Below are positions 36,562 through 49,720 of a DNA stretch of 64,000 bases, piece after piece; position 1 is the first letter of the stretch; every line of letters starts with the position of its first letter. Source of the stretch: Nomia melanderi (taxonomy: Eukaryota; Arthropoda; Insecta; Hymenoptera; Halictidae); NCBI RefSeq assembly GCF_051020985.1, contig NW_027475133.1, positions 5,580,001 through 5,644,000 of the forward strand, written 5' to 3'. The notes below the pieces were generated by a model. It was not told the DNA's origin. It worked only from the letters and a program-made list of their open reading frames with translations, and made no database searches. Position numbers and translations under genes: made by a program.

Positions 36562-39500
36562 AGATAGCGCAATAAATCAAAGTGCATTGTCTGTAGGAGG
36601 CCCTGGCGCATGGATCTGTGCAGCGGGAACGACCTCGGACCACCAGGGGCCGAGAAAACCGCAGTCTCATGGGGCCGGACACTCAGGGTCAGGGAAAAAT
36701 CCAATATATATCTGTTGATATCTCGGGCGCTATTAGAGATAGCGCAATAAACCAAAGTGAATTATCTGCAGGAGGCCCTGGCGCATGAATCTGTGCAGCG
36801 GGAACGACCTCGGACCACCAGGGGCCGAGAAAACCACAGTCTCATGGGGCCGGACACTCAGGGTCAGGGGAAAATCCAATATATATCTGGTGATATCTCG
36901 GGTGCTAATAGAGATAGCGCAATAAACCAAAGTGAATTATCTGCAGGAGGCCCTGGCGCATGAATCTGTGCAGCGGGAACGACCTCGGACCAGCAGGGGC
37001 CGAGAAAACGACCGTCTCATGGGGCCGGACACTCAGGGTCAGTGAAAAATCCAATATATATCTGGTGATATCTCGGGTGCTATTACAGATAGCGCAATAA
37101 ATCAAAGTGAATTATCTGCAGGAGGCCCTGGCGCATGAATCTGTGCAGCGGGAACGACCTCGGACCAGCAGGGGCCGAGAAAACGACCGTCTCATGGGGC
37201 CGGACACTCAGGGTCAGTGAAAAATCCAATATATATCTGGTGATATCTCGGGTGCTATTACAGATAGCGCAATAAATCAAAGTGCATTGTCTGTAGGAGG
37301 CCCTGGCGCATGAATCTGTGCAGCAGGAACGTCCTCGGACCTCCAGGGGCCGAGACAACCACCGCCTCATGGGGCCGGACACTCAGGGTCCGGGTAAAAT
37401 CCAATATATATCTGGTGATATCTTGGGTGCTATTACAGATAGCGCAATAAATCAAAGTACATTGTCTGTAGGAGGCCCTGGCGCATGAATCTGTGCAGCG
37501 GGAACGACCTCGGACCACCAGGGGCCGAGACAACCACCGTCTCATGGGGCCGGACACTCAGGGTCAGGGGAAAATCCAATATATATCTGGTGATATCTCG
37601 GGTGCTATTACAGATAGCGCAATAAATCAAAGTGTATTATCTGCAGGAGGCCCTGGCGCATGAATCTGTGCAGCGGGAACGACCTCGGACCACCAGGGTC
37701 CGAGAAAAACACCGTCTCATGGGGCCGCACACTCAGGGTCAGTGAAAAATCCAATATATATCTGGTGATATCTCGGGTGCTATTACAGATAGCGCAATAA
37801 ATCAAAGTGCATTGTCTGTAGGAGGCCCTGGCGGATGAATCTGTGCAGCGGGAACGACCTCGGACCACCAGGGGCCGAGAAAACCACAGTCTCATGGGGC
37901 CGGACACTCAGGGTCAGGGGAAAATCCAGTATATATCTGGTGATATCTCGGGTGCTATTACAGATAGCGCAATAAATCAAAGTGCATTGTCTGTAGGAGG
38001 CCCTGGCGCATGAATCTGTGCAGCGGGAACGACCTCGGACCACCAGGGGCCGAAAAAACCACAGTCTCATGGGGCCGGACCCTCATGGTCAGGGTAAAAT
38101 CCAATATATATCTGGTGATATCTCGTGTGCTATTACAGATAGCGCAATAAATCAAAGTGCATTGTCTGTAGGAGGCCCTGGCGCATGAATCTGTGCAGCG
38201 GGAACGACCTCGGACCACCAGGGTCCGAGAAAAACACCGTCTCATGGGGCCGCACACTCAGGGTCAGTGAAAAATCCAATATATATCTGGTGATATCTCG
38301 GGTGCTATTACAGATAGCGCAATAAATCAAAGTGCATTGTCTGTAGGAGGCCCTGGCGCATGAATCTGTGCAGCGGGAACGACCTCGGACCACCAGCGGC
38401 CGAGGAAACCACAGTCTCATGGGGCCGGACACTCAGGGTCAGGGAAAAATCCAATATATATCTGGTGATATCTTGGGTGCTATTAGATATGGCGCAATAA
38501 ACCAAAGTGAATTATCTGCAGGAGGCCCTGGCGCATGAATCTGTGCAACGGGAACCACCTCGGACCACCAGGGGCCGAAAAATCCACAGTCTCATGGGGC
38601 CGGACACTCAGGGTCAGGGAAAAATTCAATATATATCTGGTGATATCTTGGGTGCTATTAGAGATAGCGAAATAAACCAAAGTGAGTTATCTGCAGGAGG
38701 CCCTGGCGCATGAATCTGTGCAACGGGAACGACCTCGGACCACCAGGGACCGAAAAAACCACAGTCTCATGGGGCCGGACACTCAGGGTCAGGGAAAAAT
38801 CCAATATATATCTGGTGATATCTCGGGTGCTATTACAGATAGCGCAATAAATCAAAGTGCATTGTCTGTAGGAGGCCCTGGCGCATGAATCTGTGCAGCG
38901 GGAACGACTTCGGACCACCAGGGGCCGAGAAAACGACCGTCTCATGGGGCCGGACGCTCAGGGTCAGTGAAAAATCCAATATATATCTGGTGATATCTCG
39001 GGTGCTATTACAGATAGCGCAATAAATGAAAGTGCATTGTCTGTAGGAGGCCCTGGCGCATGAACCTGTGCAGCGGGAACGACCTCGGACCACCAGGGGC
39101 CGAGAAAACCGCAGTCTCATGGGGCCGGACTCTCAGGGTCAAGGGAAAATCCAATATATATCTGGTGATATCTCGGGTGCTAATAGAGATTCCGCAATAA
39201 ACCAAAGTGAATTATCTGCAGGAGGCCCTGGCGCACGAATCTGTGCAGCGGGAACGACCTCGGACCACCAGGGGCCGAGAAAACCACAGTCTCATGGGGC
39301 CGGACACTCAGGGTCAGGGGAAAATCCAATATATATCTGGTGATATCTCGGGTGCTATTAGAGATAGCGCAATAAACCAAAGTGAATTATCTGCAGGATG
39401 CCCAGGCGCATGAATCTGTGAAGCGGGAACGACCTCGGACCACCAGGGGCCGAGACAACCACCGTCTCATGGGGCCGGACACTCAGGGTCAGGGGAAAAT

Positions 39501-40066
39501 CCAATATATATCTGGTGATATCTCGGGTGCTATTACAGATAGCGCAATAAATCAAAGTGTATTATCTGCAGGAGGCCCTGGCGCATGAATCTGTGCAGCG
39601 GGAACGACCTCGGACCACCAGGGTCCGAGAAAAACACCGTCTCATGGGGCCGCACACTCAGGGTCAGTGAAAAATCCAATATATATCTGGTGATATCTCG
39701 GGTGCTATTACAGATAGCGCCATAAATCAAAGTGCATTGTCTGTAGGAGGCCCTGGCGCATGAATCTGTGCAGCGGGAACGACCTCGGACCACCAGGGGC
39801 CGAGACAACCACCGTCTCATGGGGCCGGACACTCAGGGTCAGGGGAATATCCAATATATATCTGGTGATATCACGGGTGCTATTACAGATAGCGCAATAA
39901 ATCAAAGTACATTGTCTGTAGGAGGCCCTGGCGCATGAATCTGTGCAGCGGGAACGACCTCGGACCACCAGGGTCCGAGAAAACCACAGTCTCATGGGGC
40001 CGGACACTCAGGGTCAGGGGAAAATCCAATATATATCTGGTGATATCTCGGGTGCTATTACAGATA
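36562..40066. repeat. Mosaic satellite segment
   Basis: About 20 monomers. Two adjacent units (36,930-37,280) share CGGACCAGCAGG and are a single-monomer duplication; a third occurs at 41,885. GGTCCGAGAAAAACACCG with GGGCCGCACAC marks units near 37,698, 38,222 and 39,622, and also near 3,049 and 58,698. TAATAGAGAT replaces TATTAGAGAT near 36,906 and 39,181. Only satellite is present. Confidence 0.78.
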
Positions 40067-40770
40067 GCGCAATAAACGAAAGTGAATTATCTGCAGGAGG
40101 CCCTGGCGCATGAATCTGTGCAGCGGGAACGACCTAGGACCACCAGGGGCCGAGAAAACCACCGTCTCATGGGGCCGGACTAACAGGGTCAGGGAAAAAT
40201 CCAATATATATCTGGTGACATCTCGGGTGCTATTAGAGATAGCGCAATAAACCAATGTGAGTCATCTGCAGGAGGCCCTGGCGCCTGAAGCTGTGCAGCG
40301 CGAACGACCTCGGACCACCAGGGGCCGAGAAAACCACCGTCTCATGGGGCCGGACACTCTGGGTCAGCGAAAAATCCAATATATATGTGGTGATATCTCG
40401 GTAGCTATTACAGATAGCGCAATAAATCAAAGTGCATTGTCTGTAGGAGGCCCTGGCGCATGAATCTGTGCAGCGGGAACGACCTCGGACCACCAGGGGC
40501 CGATAAAACTACAGTCTCATGCGGCCGGACACTCAGGGTCTGGGGAAAATCCAATATATATCTGGTGATATCTCCGGTCCTATTACAGATAGCGAAATAA
40601 ATCAAAGTGCATTGTCTGTAGGAGGCCCTGGCGCATGAATCTGTGCAGCGGGAACGACCTCGGACCACCAGGGGCCGAGAAAACCACAGTCTCATGGGGC
40701 CGGACACTCAGGGTCAGGGGAAAATCCAATATATATCTGGTGATATCTCGGGTGCTATTACAGATAGCGC
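40067..40770. repeat. Second copy of the 33.24-33.95 kb block
   Basis: About four monomers matching the earlier block in order (see GGACTAACAGGG at about 40,177 and TCTCCGGTCC at about 40,572). The match ends near 40,770, where this copy has GCGCTATAAATC. Confidence 0.82.
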
Positions 40771-43700
40771 TATAAATCAAAGTGCATTGTCTGTAGGAGG
40801 CCCTGGCGCATGAATCTGTGCAGCGGGAACGACCTCGGACCACCAGGGGCCGAGAAAAGCACAGTCTCATGGGGCCGGACACTCAGGGTCAGGGGAAAAT
40901 CCAATATATATCTGGTGATATCTCGGGTGCTATTAGAGATAGCGCAATAAACCAAAGTGAGTTATCTGCAGGAGGCCCTGGCGCATGAATCTGTGCAACG
41001 GGAACGACCTCGGACCACCAGGGGCCGAAAAAACCACAGTCTCATGGGGCCGGACACTCAGGGTCAGGGAAAAATCCAATATATATCTGGTGATATCTCG
41101 GGTGCTATTACAGATAGCGCAATAAATCAAAGTGCATTGTCTGTAGGAGGCCCTGGCGCATGAATCTGTGCAGCGGGAACGACCTCGGACCACCAGGGGC
41201 CGTGAAAACCACAGTCTCATGGGGCCGGACACTCAGGGTCAGGGGAAAATCCAATATATATCTGGTGATATCTCGGGTGCTATTAGAGATAGCGCAATAA
41301 ATCAAAGGGCATTGTCTGTAGGAGGCCCTGGCGCATGAACCTGTGCAGCGGCAACGACCTCAACCACCAGGGGCTGAGAAAACCACAGTCTCATGGGGCC
41401 GGACACTCAGGGTCAGGGGAAAATCCAATATATATCTGGTGATATCTCGGGTGCTATTACAGATAGCGCAATAAATCAAAGTGCATTGTCTGTAGGAGGC
41501 CCTGGCGCATGCATCTGTGCAGCGGGAACTACCTAGGACCACCAGGGGCCGAGACAACCACCGTCTCATGGGGCCGGACACTCAGGGTCAGGGGAAAATC
41601 CAATATATATCTGGTGATATCTCGGGTGCTATTACAGATAGCGCAATAAATCAAAGTGCATTGTCTGTAGGAGGCCCTGGCGCATGAACCTGTGCAGCGG
41701 GAACGACCTCGGACCACCAGGGGCCGAGAAAACCACAGTCTCATGGGGCCGGACTCTCAGGGTCAAGGGAAAATCCAATATATATCTGGTGATATCTCGG
41801 GTGCTAATAGAGATAGCGCAATAACCCAAAGTGAATTATCTGCAGGAGGCCCTGGCGCATGAATCTGTGCAGCGGGAACGACCTCGGACCAGCAGGGGCC
41901 GAGAAAACGACCGTCTCATGGGGCCGGACACTCAGGGTCAGTGAAAAATCCAATATATATCTGGTGATATCTCGGGTGCTATTACAGATAGCGCAATAAA
42001 TCAAAGTGCATTGTCTGCAGGATGCCCTGGCGCATGAATCTGTGCAAGCGGGAACGTCCTCGTACCTCCAGGGGCCGAGACAACCACCATCTCATGGGGC
42101 CGGACACTCAGGGTCAGGGTAAAATCCAATATATATCTGGTGATATCTCGGGTGCTATTACAGATAGCGCAATAAATCAAAGTGCATTGTCTGTAGGAGG
42201 CCCTGGCGCATGAATCTGTGCAGCGGGAACGTCCTCGGACCTCCAGGGGCCGAGACAACCACCGCCTCATGGGGCCGGACACTCAGGGTCCGGGTAAAAT
42301 CCAATATATATCTGGTGATATCTCGGGTGCTATTACAGATAGCGCAATAAATCAAAGTGCATTGTCTGTAGGAGGACTGGCGCATGAATCTGTGCAGCGG
42401 GAACGACCTCGGACCACCAGGGGCCGAGACAACCACCGTCTCATGGGGCCGGTCACTCAGGGTCAGGGTAAAATCCAATATATATCTGGTGATATCTCGG
42501 GTGCTATTACAGATAGCGCAATAAATCAAAGTGCATTGTCTGTAGGAGGCCCTGGCGCATGAATCTGTGAAGCGGCAACGACCTCGGACCACCAGGGGCC
42601 GAGAAAACCACAGTCTCATGGGGCCGGACACTCAGGGTCTGGGGAAAATCCAGTATATATCTGGTGATATCTCGGGTGCTATTAGAGATAGCGCAATATA
42701 CCAAAGTGAATTATCTGCAGGAGGCCCTGGCGCATGAATCTGTGCAGCGGGAACGACCTCGGACCACCAGGGGCCGAAAAAACCACAGTCTCATGGGGCC
42801 GGATACTCAGGGTCAGGGGAAAATCCAATATAGATCTGGTGATATCTCGGGTGCTATTACAGATAGCGCAATAAATCAAAGTGCATTGTCTGTAGGAGGC
42901 CCTGGCGCATGAATCTGTGCAGCGGGAACGACCTAGGACCACCAGGGGCCGAGACAACCACCGTCTCATGGGGCCGGACACTCAGGGTCAGGGGAATATC
43001 CAATATATATCTGGTGATATCTCGGGTGCTATTACAGATAGCGCAATAAATCAAAGTGTATTATCTGCAGGAGGCCCTGGCGCATGAATCTGTGCAGCGG
43101 GAACGACCTAGGACCACCAGGGGCCGAGACAACCACCGTCTCATGGGGCCGGACACTCAGGGTCAGTGAAAAATCCAATATATATCTGGTGATATCTCGG
43201 GTGCTATTACAGATAGCGCCATAAATCAAAGTGCATTGTCTGTAGGAGGCCCTGGCGCATGAATCTGTGCAGCGGGAACGACCTCGGACCACCAGGGGCC
43301 GAGACAACCACCGTCTCATGGGGCCGGACACTCAGGGTCAGGGGAAAATCCAATATATATCTGGTGATATCTCGGGGGCTATTACAGATAGCGCAATAAA
43401 TCAAAGTGCATTGTCTGTAGGAGGCCCTGGCGCATGAATCTGTGCAGCGGGAACGACCTCGGACCACCAGGGGCCGAGAAAACCACAGTCTCATGGGGCC
43501 GGACACTCAGGGTCAGGGAAAAATCCATTATATATCTGGTGATATATCGGGTGCCATTAGAGATAGCTCGATAAATCAAAGTGCATTGTCTGCAGGAGGC
43601 CCTGACGCATGAATCTGTGCAGCGGGAACGACCTCGGACCACCAGGGGCCGAGAAAACCACAGTCTCATGGGGCCGGACACTCAGGGTCAGGGGAAAATC

Positions 43701-44999
43701 CAATATATATCTGGTGATATCTCGGGTGCTATTAGAGATAGCGCAATAAACCAAAGTGAATTATCTGCAGGATGCCCTGGCGCATGAATCTGTGCAGCGG
43801 GAACGACCTCGGACCACCAGGGGCCGAGAAAACCACAGTCTCATGGGGCCGGACACTCAGGGTCAGGGGAAAATCCAATATATATCTGGTGATATCTCGG
43901 GTGCTATTACAGATAGCGCTATAAATCAAAGTGCATTGTCTGTAGGAGGCCCTGGCGCATGAATCTGTGCAGCGGGAACGACCTCGGACCACCAGGGGCC
44001 GAGAAAACGACAGTCTCATGGGGCCGGACACTCAGGGTCAGGGGAAAATCCAATATATATCTGGTGATATCTCGGGTGCTATTACAGATAGCGCAATAAA
44101 TCAAAGTGCATTGTCTGTAGGAGGCCCTGGCGCATGAACCTGTGCAGCGGGAACGACCTCGGACCACCAGGGCCCGAGAAAACGACCGTCTCATGGGGCC
44201 GGACGCTCAGGGTCAGTGAAAAATCCAATATATATCTGGTGATATCTCGGGTGCTATTACAGATAGCGCAATAAATCAAAGTGAATTATCTGCAGGAGGC
44301 CCTGGCGCATGTATCTGTGCAGCGGGAACGTCCTCGGACCCCCAGGGGCCGAGACAACCACCGTCTCATGGGGCCGGACACTCAGGGTCAGTGAAAAATC
44401 CAATATATATCTGGTGATATCTCGGGTGCTATTACAGATAGCGCAATAAATCAAAGTGCATTGTCTGTAGGAGGCCCTGGCGGATGAATCTGTGCAGCGG
44501 GAACGACCTCGGACCACCAGGGGCCGAGAAAACCACAGTCTCATGGGGCCGGACACTCAGGGTCAGGGGAAAATCCAGTATATATCTGGTGATATCTCGG
44601 GTGCTATTAGAGATAGCGCAATAAACCAAAGTGAATTATCTGCAGGATGCCCTGGCGCATGAATCTGTGCAAGCGGGAACGTCCTCGAACCTCCTGGGGC
44701 CGAGACAACCACCGTCTCATGGGGCCGGACACTCAGGGTCAGGGTAAAATCCAATATATATCTGGTGATATCTCGGGTGCTATTACAGATAGCGCAATAA
44801 ATCAAAGTGCATTGTCTGTAGGAGGCCCTGGCGCATGAATCTGTGCAGCGGGAACGACGTCGGACCACCAGGGGCCGAAAAAACCACAGTCTCATGGGGC
44901 CGGACCCTCATGGTCAGGGTAAAATCCAATATATATCTGGTGATATCTCGAGTGCTATTACAGATAGCGCAATAAATCAAAGTGCATTGTCTGTAGGAG
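40771..44999. repeat. Mosaic satellite segment with three length-variant monomers
   Basis: About 24 monomers. Around 41,190-41,430 it matches the start of the 8-mer (GCCGTGAAAACC, AAAGGGCATTG, CCTCAACCACC). Insertions GTGCAAGCGGG lie near 42,043 and 44,667 and a deletion GGAGGACTGGCG near 42,371. The monomer at 43,530-43,570 (CATTATATATC, TATATCGGGTGCC, AGCTCGATAA) is the type that opens the 12-mer units at 54.7, 59.4 and 61.5 kb. Confidence 0.78.
42371..42386. other. One-base-short monomer that keeps two units in frame
   Basis: The usual GGAGGCCCTGGCG reads GGAGGACTGGCG here, one base shorter, giving a 174-base unit that is divisible by three. As a result the frame continues across two monomers, producing chance open frames at 42,218-42,562 (+) and 42,158-42,631 (-), the longest in the window. 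These are artefacts of the deletion and not genes. Confidence 0.85.
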
Positions 45000-45522
45000 G
45001 CCCTGGCGCATGAATCTGTTCAGCGGGAACGACCTCGGACCACCAGGTGCCGAGAAAACCACCGTCCCATGGGGCCGGACACTCAGGGTCGGGGAAAAAT
45101 CCAGTATATATCTGATGATATCTCGGGTGCTATTAGAGATAGCGCAATAAACCAAAGTGAATTGTCTGCAAGAGGCCATGGCGCATGCATCTGTGCAGCG
45201 GGAACGACCTCAGACCACGAGGGGCAGAGAAAACCACCGTCTCATGGGGCCGGACGCTCAGGGTCGGGGAAAAATCCAATATATATCTGGTGATATCTCG
45301 GGTGCTATTAGAGATAGCGCAATAAACTAAAGTGAATTATCTGTAGGAGGCACTGGCGCATGAATCTGTGCAGCAGGAACGACCTCGGTCCACCAGGAGC
45401 CGAGAAAACCACCGTTTCATGGGGCCGGACTGTCAGGGTCAGGAAAAAATCCATTATATATCTGGTGATATCTCGGGTGCTATTACAGATAGCGCGATAA
45501 ATCACAGTGAATTATCTGCACG

Positions 45523-47236
45523 AGGCCCTTGCGCATGAATCTGTGCAGCGGGAACGACCTCGGACCACCAGGGGCCGAGAAAACCACCGACACATGAGGC
45601 CGGACACCCAAGGTCATGTAAAAATCCAGAATATATCTGGTGATATCTCGGGTGCTATTATAGATAGCGCAATAAATCAAAGTGCATTGTCTGCAGGAGG
45701 CCCTGTCGCATGAATTTGTGCAGCGGGATCTACCTCGGACCACCAGGGACCCAGAAAATCACCGACACATGGGGCCGGACTGTCAAGGTCAGGGTAAAAT
45801 CCAATATATATCTGGTGATATCTTGGTTGCTATTACAGATAGCGCAATAAACAAAAGTGAATTATCTGTAGGAGTCCCTGGCGCATGAATCTGTGCAGCG
45901 GGCACGACCTCGGACCACCAGAGGCCGAGAAAACCACCGACTCATGGGGCCGGATACTAAGGGGCAGGGAAAAATCCAATACATATCTGGTGATATTTCG
46001 GTTGCTATTACAGATAGCGCAATAAATCAAAGTGCATTGTCTGTAGGAGGCCCTGGCGCATGAATCTGTGCAGCGGGATCGACCTCGGACCACCAGGGGC
46101 CGAGAAAATCACCGTCTCATGGGGCCGGACACTCAGGGTCAGGGAAAAATCCAATATATATCTGGTGATATCTCGGGTGCTATTACAGATAGCGCAATAA
46201 ATAAAAGTGCATTGTCTGTAGGAGACCCTGTCGCATGAATCTGTGCAGCGGGATCGACCTCGGACCACCAGGGGCCGAGAAAACTACCGTCTCATGGTGC
46301 CGGACACTCATTGTCAGGGGAAAATCCAATATATATATGGTCATATCTCGGGTGCTATTAGAGATAGCGCAATAAACCAAAGTGAATTGTCTGCAAGAGG
46401 CCCTTGCGCATGAATCTGTGCAGCGGGAACGACGTCGGACCACCAGGGGCCGAGAAAACCACCGACACATGAGGCCGGACACCCAAGGTCATGTAAAAAT
46501 CCAGAATATATCTGGTGATATCTCGGGTGCTATTATAGATAGCGCAATAATTCAAAGTGCATTGTCTGCAGGAGGCCCTGTCGCATGAATTTGTGCAGCG
46601 GGATCTACCTCGGACCACCAGGGACCCAGAAAATCACCGACACATGGGGCCGGACTGTCAAGGTCAGGGTAAAATCCAATATATATCTGGTGATATCTTG
46701 GTTGCTATTACAGATAGCGCAATAAACCAAAGTGAATTATCTGTAGGCGTCCCTGGCGCATGAATCTGTGCAGCGGGCACGACCTCGGACCACCAGGGGC
46801 CGAGAAAACCACCGACTCATGGGGCCGGATACTAAGGGGCAGGGAAAAATCCAATACATATCTGGTGATATTTCGGGTGCTATTACAGATAGCGCAATAA
46901 ATCAAAGTGCATTGTCTGTAGGAGGCCCTGGCGCATGAATCTGTGCAGCGGGATCGACCTCGGACCACCAGGGGCCGAGAAAATCACCGTCTCATGGGGC
47001 CGGACACTCAGGGTCAGGGAAAAATCCAATATATATCTGGTGATATCTCGGGTGCTATTACAGATAGCGCAATAAATCAAAGTGCATTGTCTGTAGGAGA
47101 CCCTGTCGCATGAATCTGTGCAGCGGGATCGACCTCGGACCACCAGGGGCCGAGAAAACTACCGTCTCATGGTGCCGGACACTCATTGTCAGGGGAAAAT
47201 CCAATATATATATGGTCATATCTCGGGTGCTATTAC
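45523..47236. repeat. Tandem 5-mer higher-order repeat in the divergent island
   Basis: Copy 1 is about 45,523-46,397 and copy 2 about 46,398-47,236, offset 875. Each begins with AGGCCCTTGCGCATG and passes through ACCGACACATGAGG, CCCTGTCGCATGAATTTG, GATACTAAGGGGCAGG and GGTGCCGGACACTCATTG. A few bases differ (CCAGAGGCCG against CCAGGGGCCG; GGAGTCCCTGG against GGCGTCCCTGG). Confidence 0.9.
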
Positions 47237-47769
47237 AGATAGCACAATAAATCAAATTGCATTGTCTGTAGGAGGCCCTGGTGCATGAATCTGTGCAGCG
47301 GGCACGACCTCGGACGACCAGGGGCCGAGAAAACCACCGACTCATGGGGCCGGATACTAAGGGGCAGGGAAAAATCCAATATATATCTGGTGATACCTCG
47401 GGTGCTATTAGAGATAGCGCAATAAATCAAAGTGCATTGCCTGTAGGAGGCACTGGCGAATGAATCTGTGCAGCAGGAACGACCTCGGACCACCAGGGGC
47501 CGAGAAAATTACAGATATTCGGAATCCGTCACCCAAGGTCATGTGATAATCCAGCATATATCTGGTGATATCTCGTGTGCTATTACAGATAGCGCAATAA
47601 ACCAAAGTGCATTGTCTGTAGGAGGCCCTGGCGCATGAATCTGGGCAGCAGGAACGACCTCGGACCACCAGGGGCCGAGGAGACCACCGTCTCATGGGGC
47701 CGGACACTCAGGGTCAGAGGAAAATCCAATATATATCTGGTGATATCTCGGGTGCTATTAGAGATAGCG

Positions 47770-49645
47770 CAATAAATCAAAGTGCATTGTCTGTAGGAGG
47801 CCCTGGCGCATGAATCTGTGCAGCGGGAACGACTTCGGACCACCAGGGGCCGAGAAAACTACCGTCTCCTGGGGCCGGACACTCAGGGTCAGGGGAAAAT
47901 CCAATATATATCTGGTGATATCTCGGGTGCTATTACAGATAGCGCAATAAATCAAAGTGCATTGTCTGTAGGAGGCCCTGGAGCGTGAATCTGTGCAGCG
48001 GGATCGACCTAGGACCACCAGGGGCCGGGAAAACAACCGTCTCATGGGGTCGGACACTCAGGTTCGGCGAAAAATCCCATATACATCTGGTGATATCTCG
48101 GGTGCTATTACAGATAGCTCAATAAATCAAAGTGCATTGTCTGCAGGAGGCCCTGGCGCATGAATCTGTGCAGCGGGAACGCCCTCGGACCACCAGGGGC
48201 CGAGAAAACTACCGTCTCATGGGGTCTGACACTCAGGGTCAGGGAAAAATCCAATATATATCTGGTGATATTTCGGGTGCTATTACAGATAGCGCAATAA
48301 ATCAAAGTGCATTGTCTGTAGGAGGCCCTGGCGCATGAATCTGTGCAGCGGGAACGCCCTCGGACCACCAGGGGCCTAGAAATCTACCGTCGCATGGGGC
48401 CGGACACTGAGGGTCAGAGGAAAATCCAATATATATCTGGTGATATCTCGGGTGCTATTAGAGATAGCGCAATAAACCAAAGTGCATTGTCTGCAGGAGT
48501 CCCTGGCGCATGAATCTGTGCAGCGGGATCGACCTCGGACCACCAGGGGGCGAGAAAATCACCGTCTCATGGGGCCGGACTGTTAGGGTCAAGGAAAAAT
48601 CCAATATATATCTGGTGATATCTCGGGTGCTATTAGAGATAGCACAATAAGCCAAAGTGAATTATCTATAGGAGGCCCTGTCGCATGAATCTGTGCAGCG
48701 GGAACGACCTCGGACCACCAGGGTCCGAGAAAACGACCGTCTCATGGGGTCGGACACTCAAGGTCAGGGAAAAATCCAATATATATCCGGTGATATTTCG
48801 GGTGCTATTACAGATAGCGCAATAAATCAAAGTGCATTGTCTGTAGGAGGCCCTGGCGCATGAATCTGTGCAGCGGGAACGACTTCGGACCACCAGGGGC
48901 CGAGAAAACTACCGTCTCCTGGGGCCGGACACTCAGGGTCAGGGGAAAATCCAATATATATCTGGTGATATCTCGGGTGCTATTACAGATAGCGCAATAA
49001 ATCAAAGTGCATTGTCTGTAGGAGGCCCTGGAGCGTGAATCTGTGCAGCGGGATCGACCTAGGACCACCAGGGGCCGGGAAAACAACCGTCTCATGGGGT
49101 CGGACACTCAGGTTCGGCGAAAAATCCCATATACATCTGGTGATATCTCGGGTGCTATTACAGATAGCTCAATAAATCAAAGTGCATTGTCTGCAGGAGG
49201 CCCTGGCGCATGAATCTGTGCAGCGGGATCGACCTCGGACCACCAGGCTCCGAGAAAATCACCGTCTCATGGGCTCGGACTGTCAGGGTCAGGGAAAAAT
49301 CCAATATATATCTGGTGATATCTCGGGTCCTATTAGAGATAGCGCAATAAATCAAAGTGCATTGTCTGCAGGAGGCCCTGGCGCATGAATCTGTGCAGCG
49401 GGAACGCCCTCGGACCACCAGGGGCCGAGAAAACTACCGTCTCATGGGGTCTGACACTCAGGGTCAGGGAAAAATCCAATATATATCTGGTGATATTTCG
49501 GGTGCTATTACAGATAGCGCAATAAATCAAAGTGCATTGTCTGTAGGAGGCCCTGGCGCATGAATCTGTGCAGCGGGATCGCCCTCGGACCACCAGGGGC
49601 CTAGAAATCTACCGTCGCATGGGGCCGGACACTGAGGGTCAGGGG
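47770..49645. repeat. 6-mer to 7-mer higher-order repeat with an inserted monomer
   Basis: The span 47,770-48,170 is repeated at 48,820-49,220 with offset 1,050 (six units; GTCTCCTGGGG, GGAGCGTGAATC, GGTTCGGCGAAAAATCCC). The span 48,126-48,420 is repeated at 49,351-49,645 with offset 1,225 (seven units; GAACGCCCTCGG, GGCCTAGAAATCTACCG, CACTGAGGG). So one monomer, about 49,176-49,350 with CCAGGCTCCGAG, was added in the second copy. It resembles the unit near 48,510-48,600. Confidence 0.85.
48627..48645. other. Dyad with alternative perfect pairing
   Basis: Here the left arm is GTGCTAT and the right arm is ATAGCAC, around TAGAG. This is the other way to make the stem perfect, compared with GCGCTAT/ATAGCGC. 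The same pairing occurs at 47,227-47,245 with loop TACAG. Both changes are C/T-type transitions at CpG, so ordinary methylation decay could also explain them. Confidence 0.7.
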
Positions 49646-49720
49646 AAAATCCAATATATATCTGGTGATATCTCGGGTGCTATTAGGGATAGAGAAATAA
49701 ATCAAAGTGCATTGTCTGCA

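Larger units (their letters stand above)
45000..49720. repeat. Divergent satellite island
   Basis: About 27 monomers with visibly more substitutions than the flanks. Typical private variants are ACCGACACATGAGGCCGG, CACCCAAGGTCATGT, CCAGAATATATC, GGATCTACC, GGACTGTCAAGG, GATACTAAGGGGCAGG and TATATATGGTCATATC. The unit length remains exactly 175 from about 44.7 kb to the end of the window. The most altered stretch is about 47,507-47,555 (ATTACAGATATTCGG). The dyad and GATATC core are mostly kept. The island could be an older layer of the array or a block imported from a differently evolving array. Confidence 0.8.

Noticed and set aside
42158..42631. 157-codon frame on the minus strand as a possible gene
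   Set aside because: It only spans two monomers because one unit is 174 bases long; its sequence is the same satellite translation twice.
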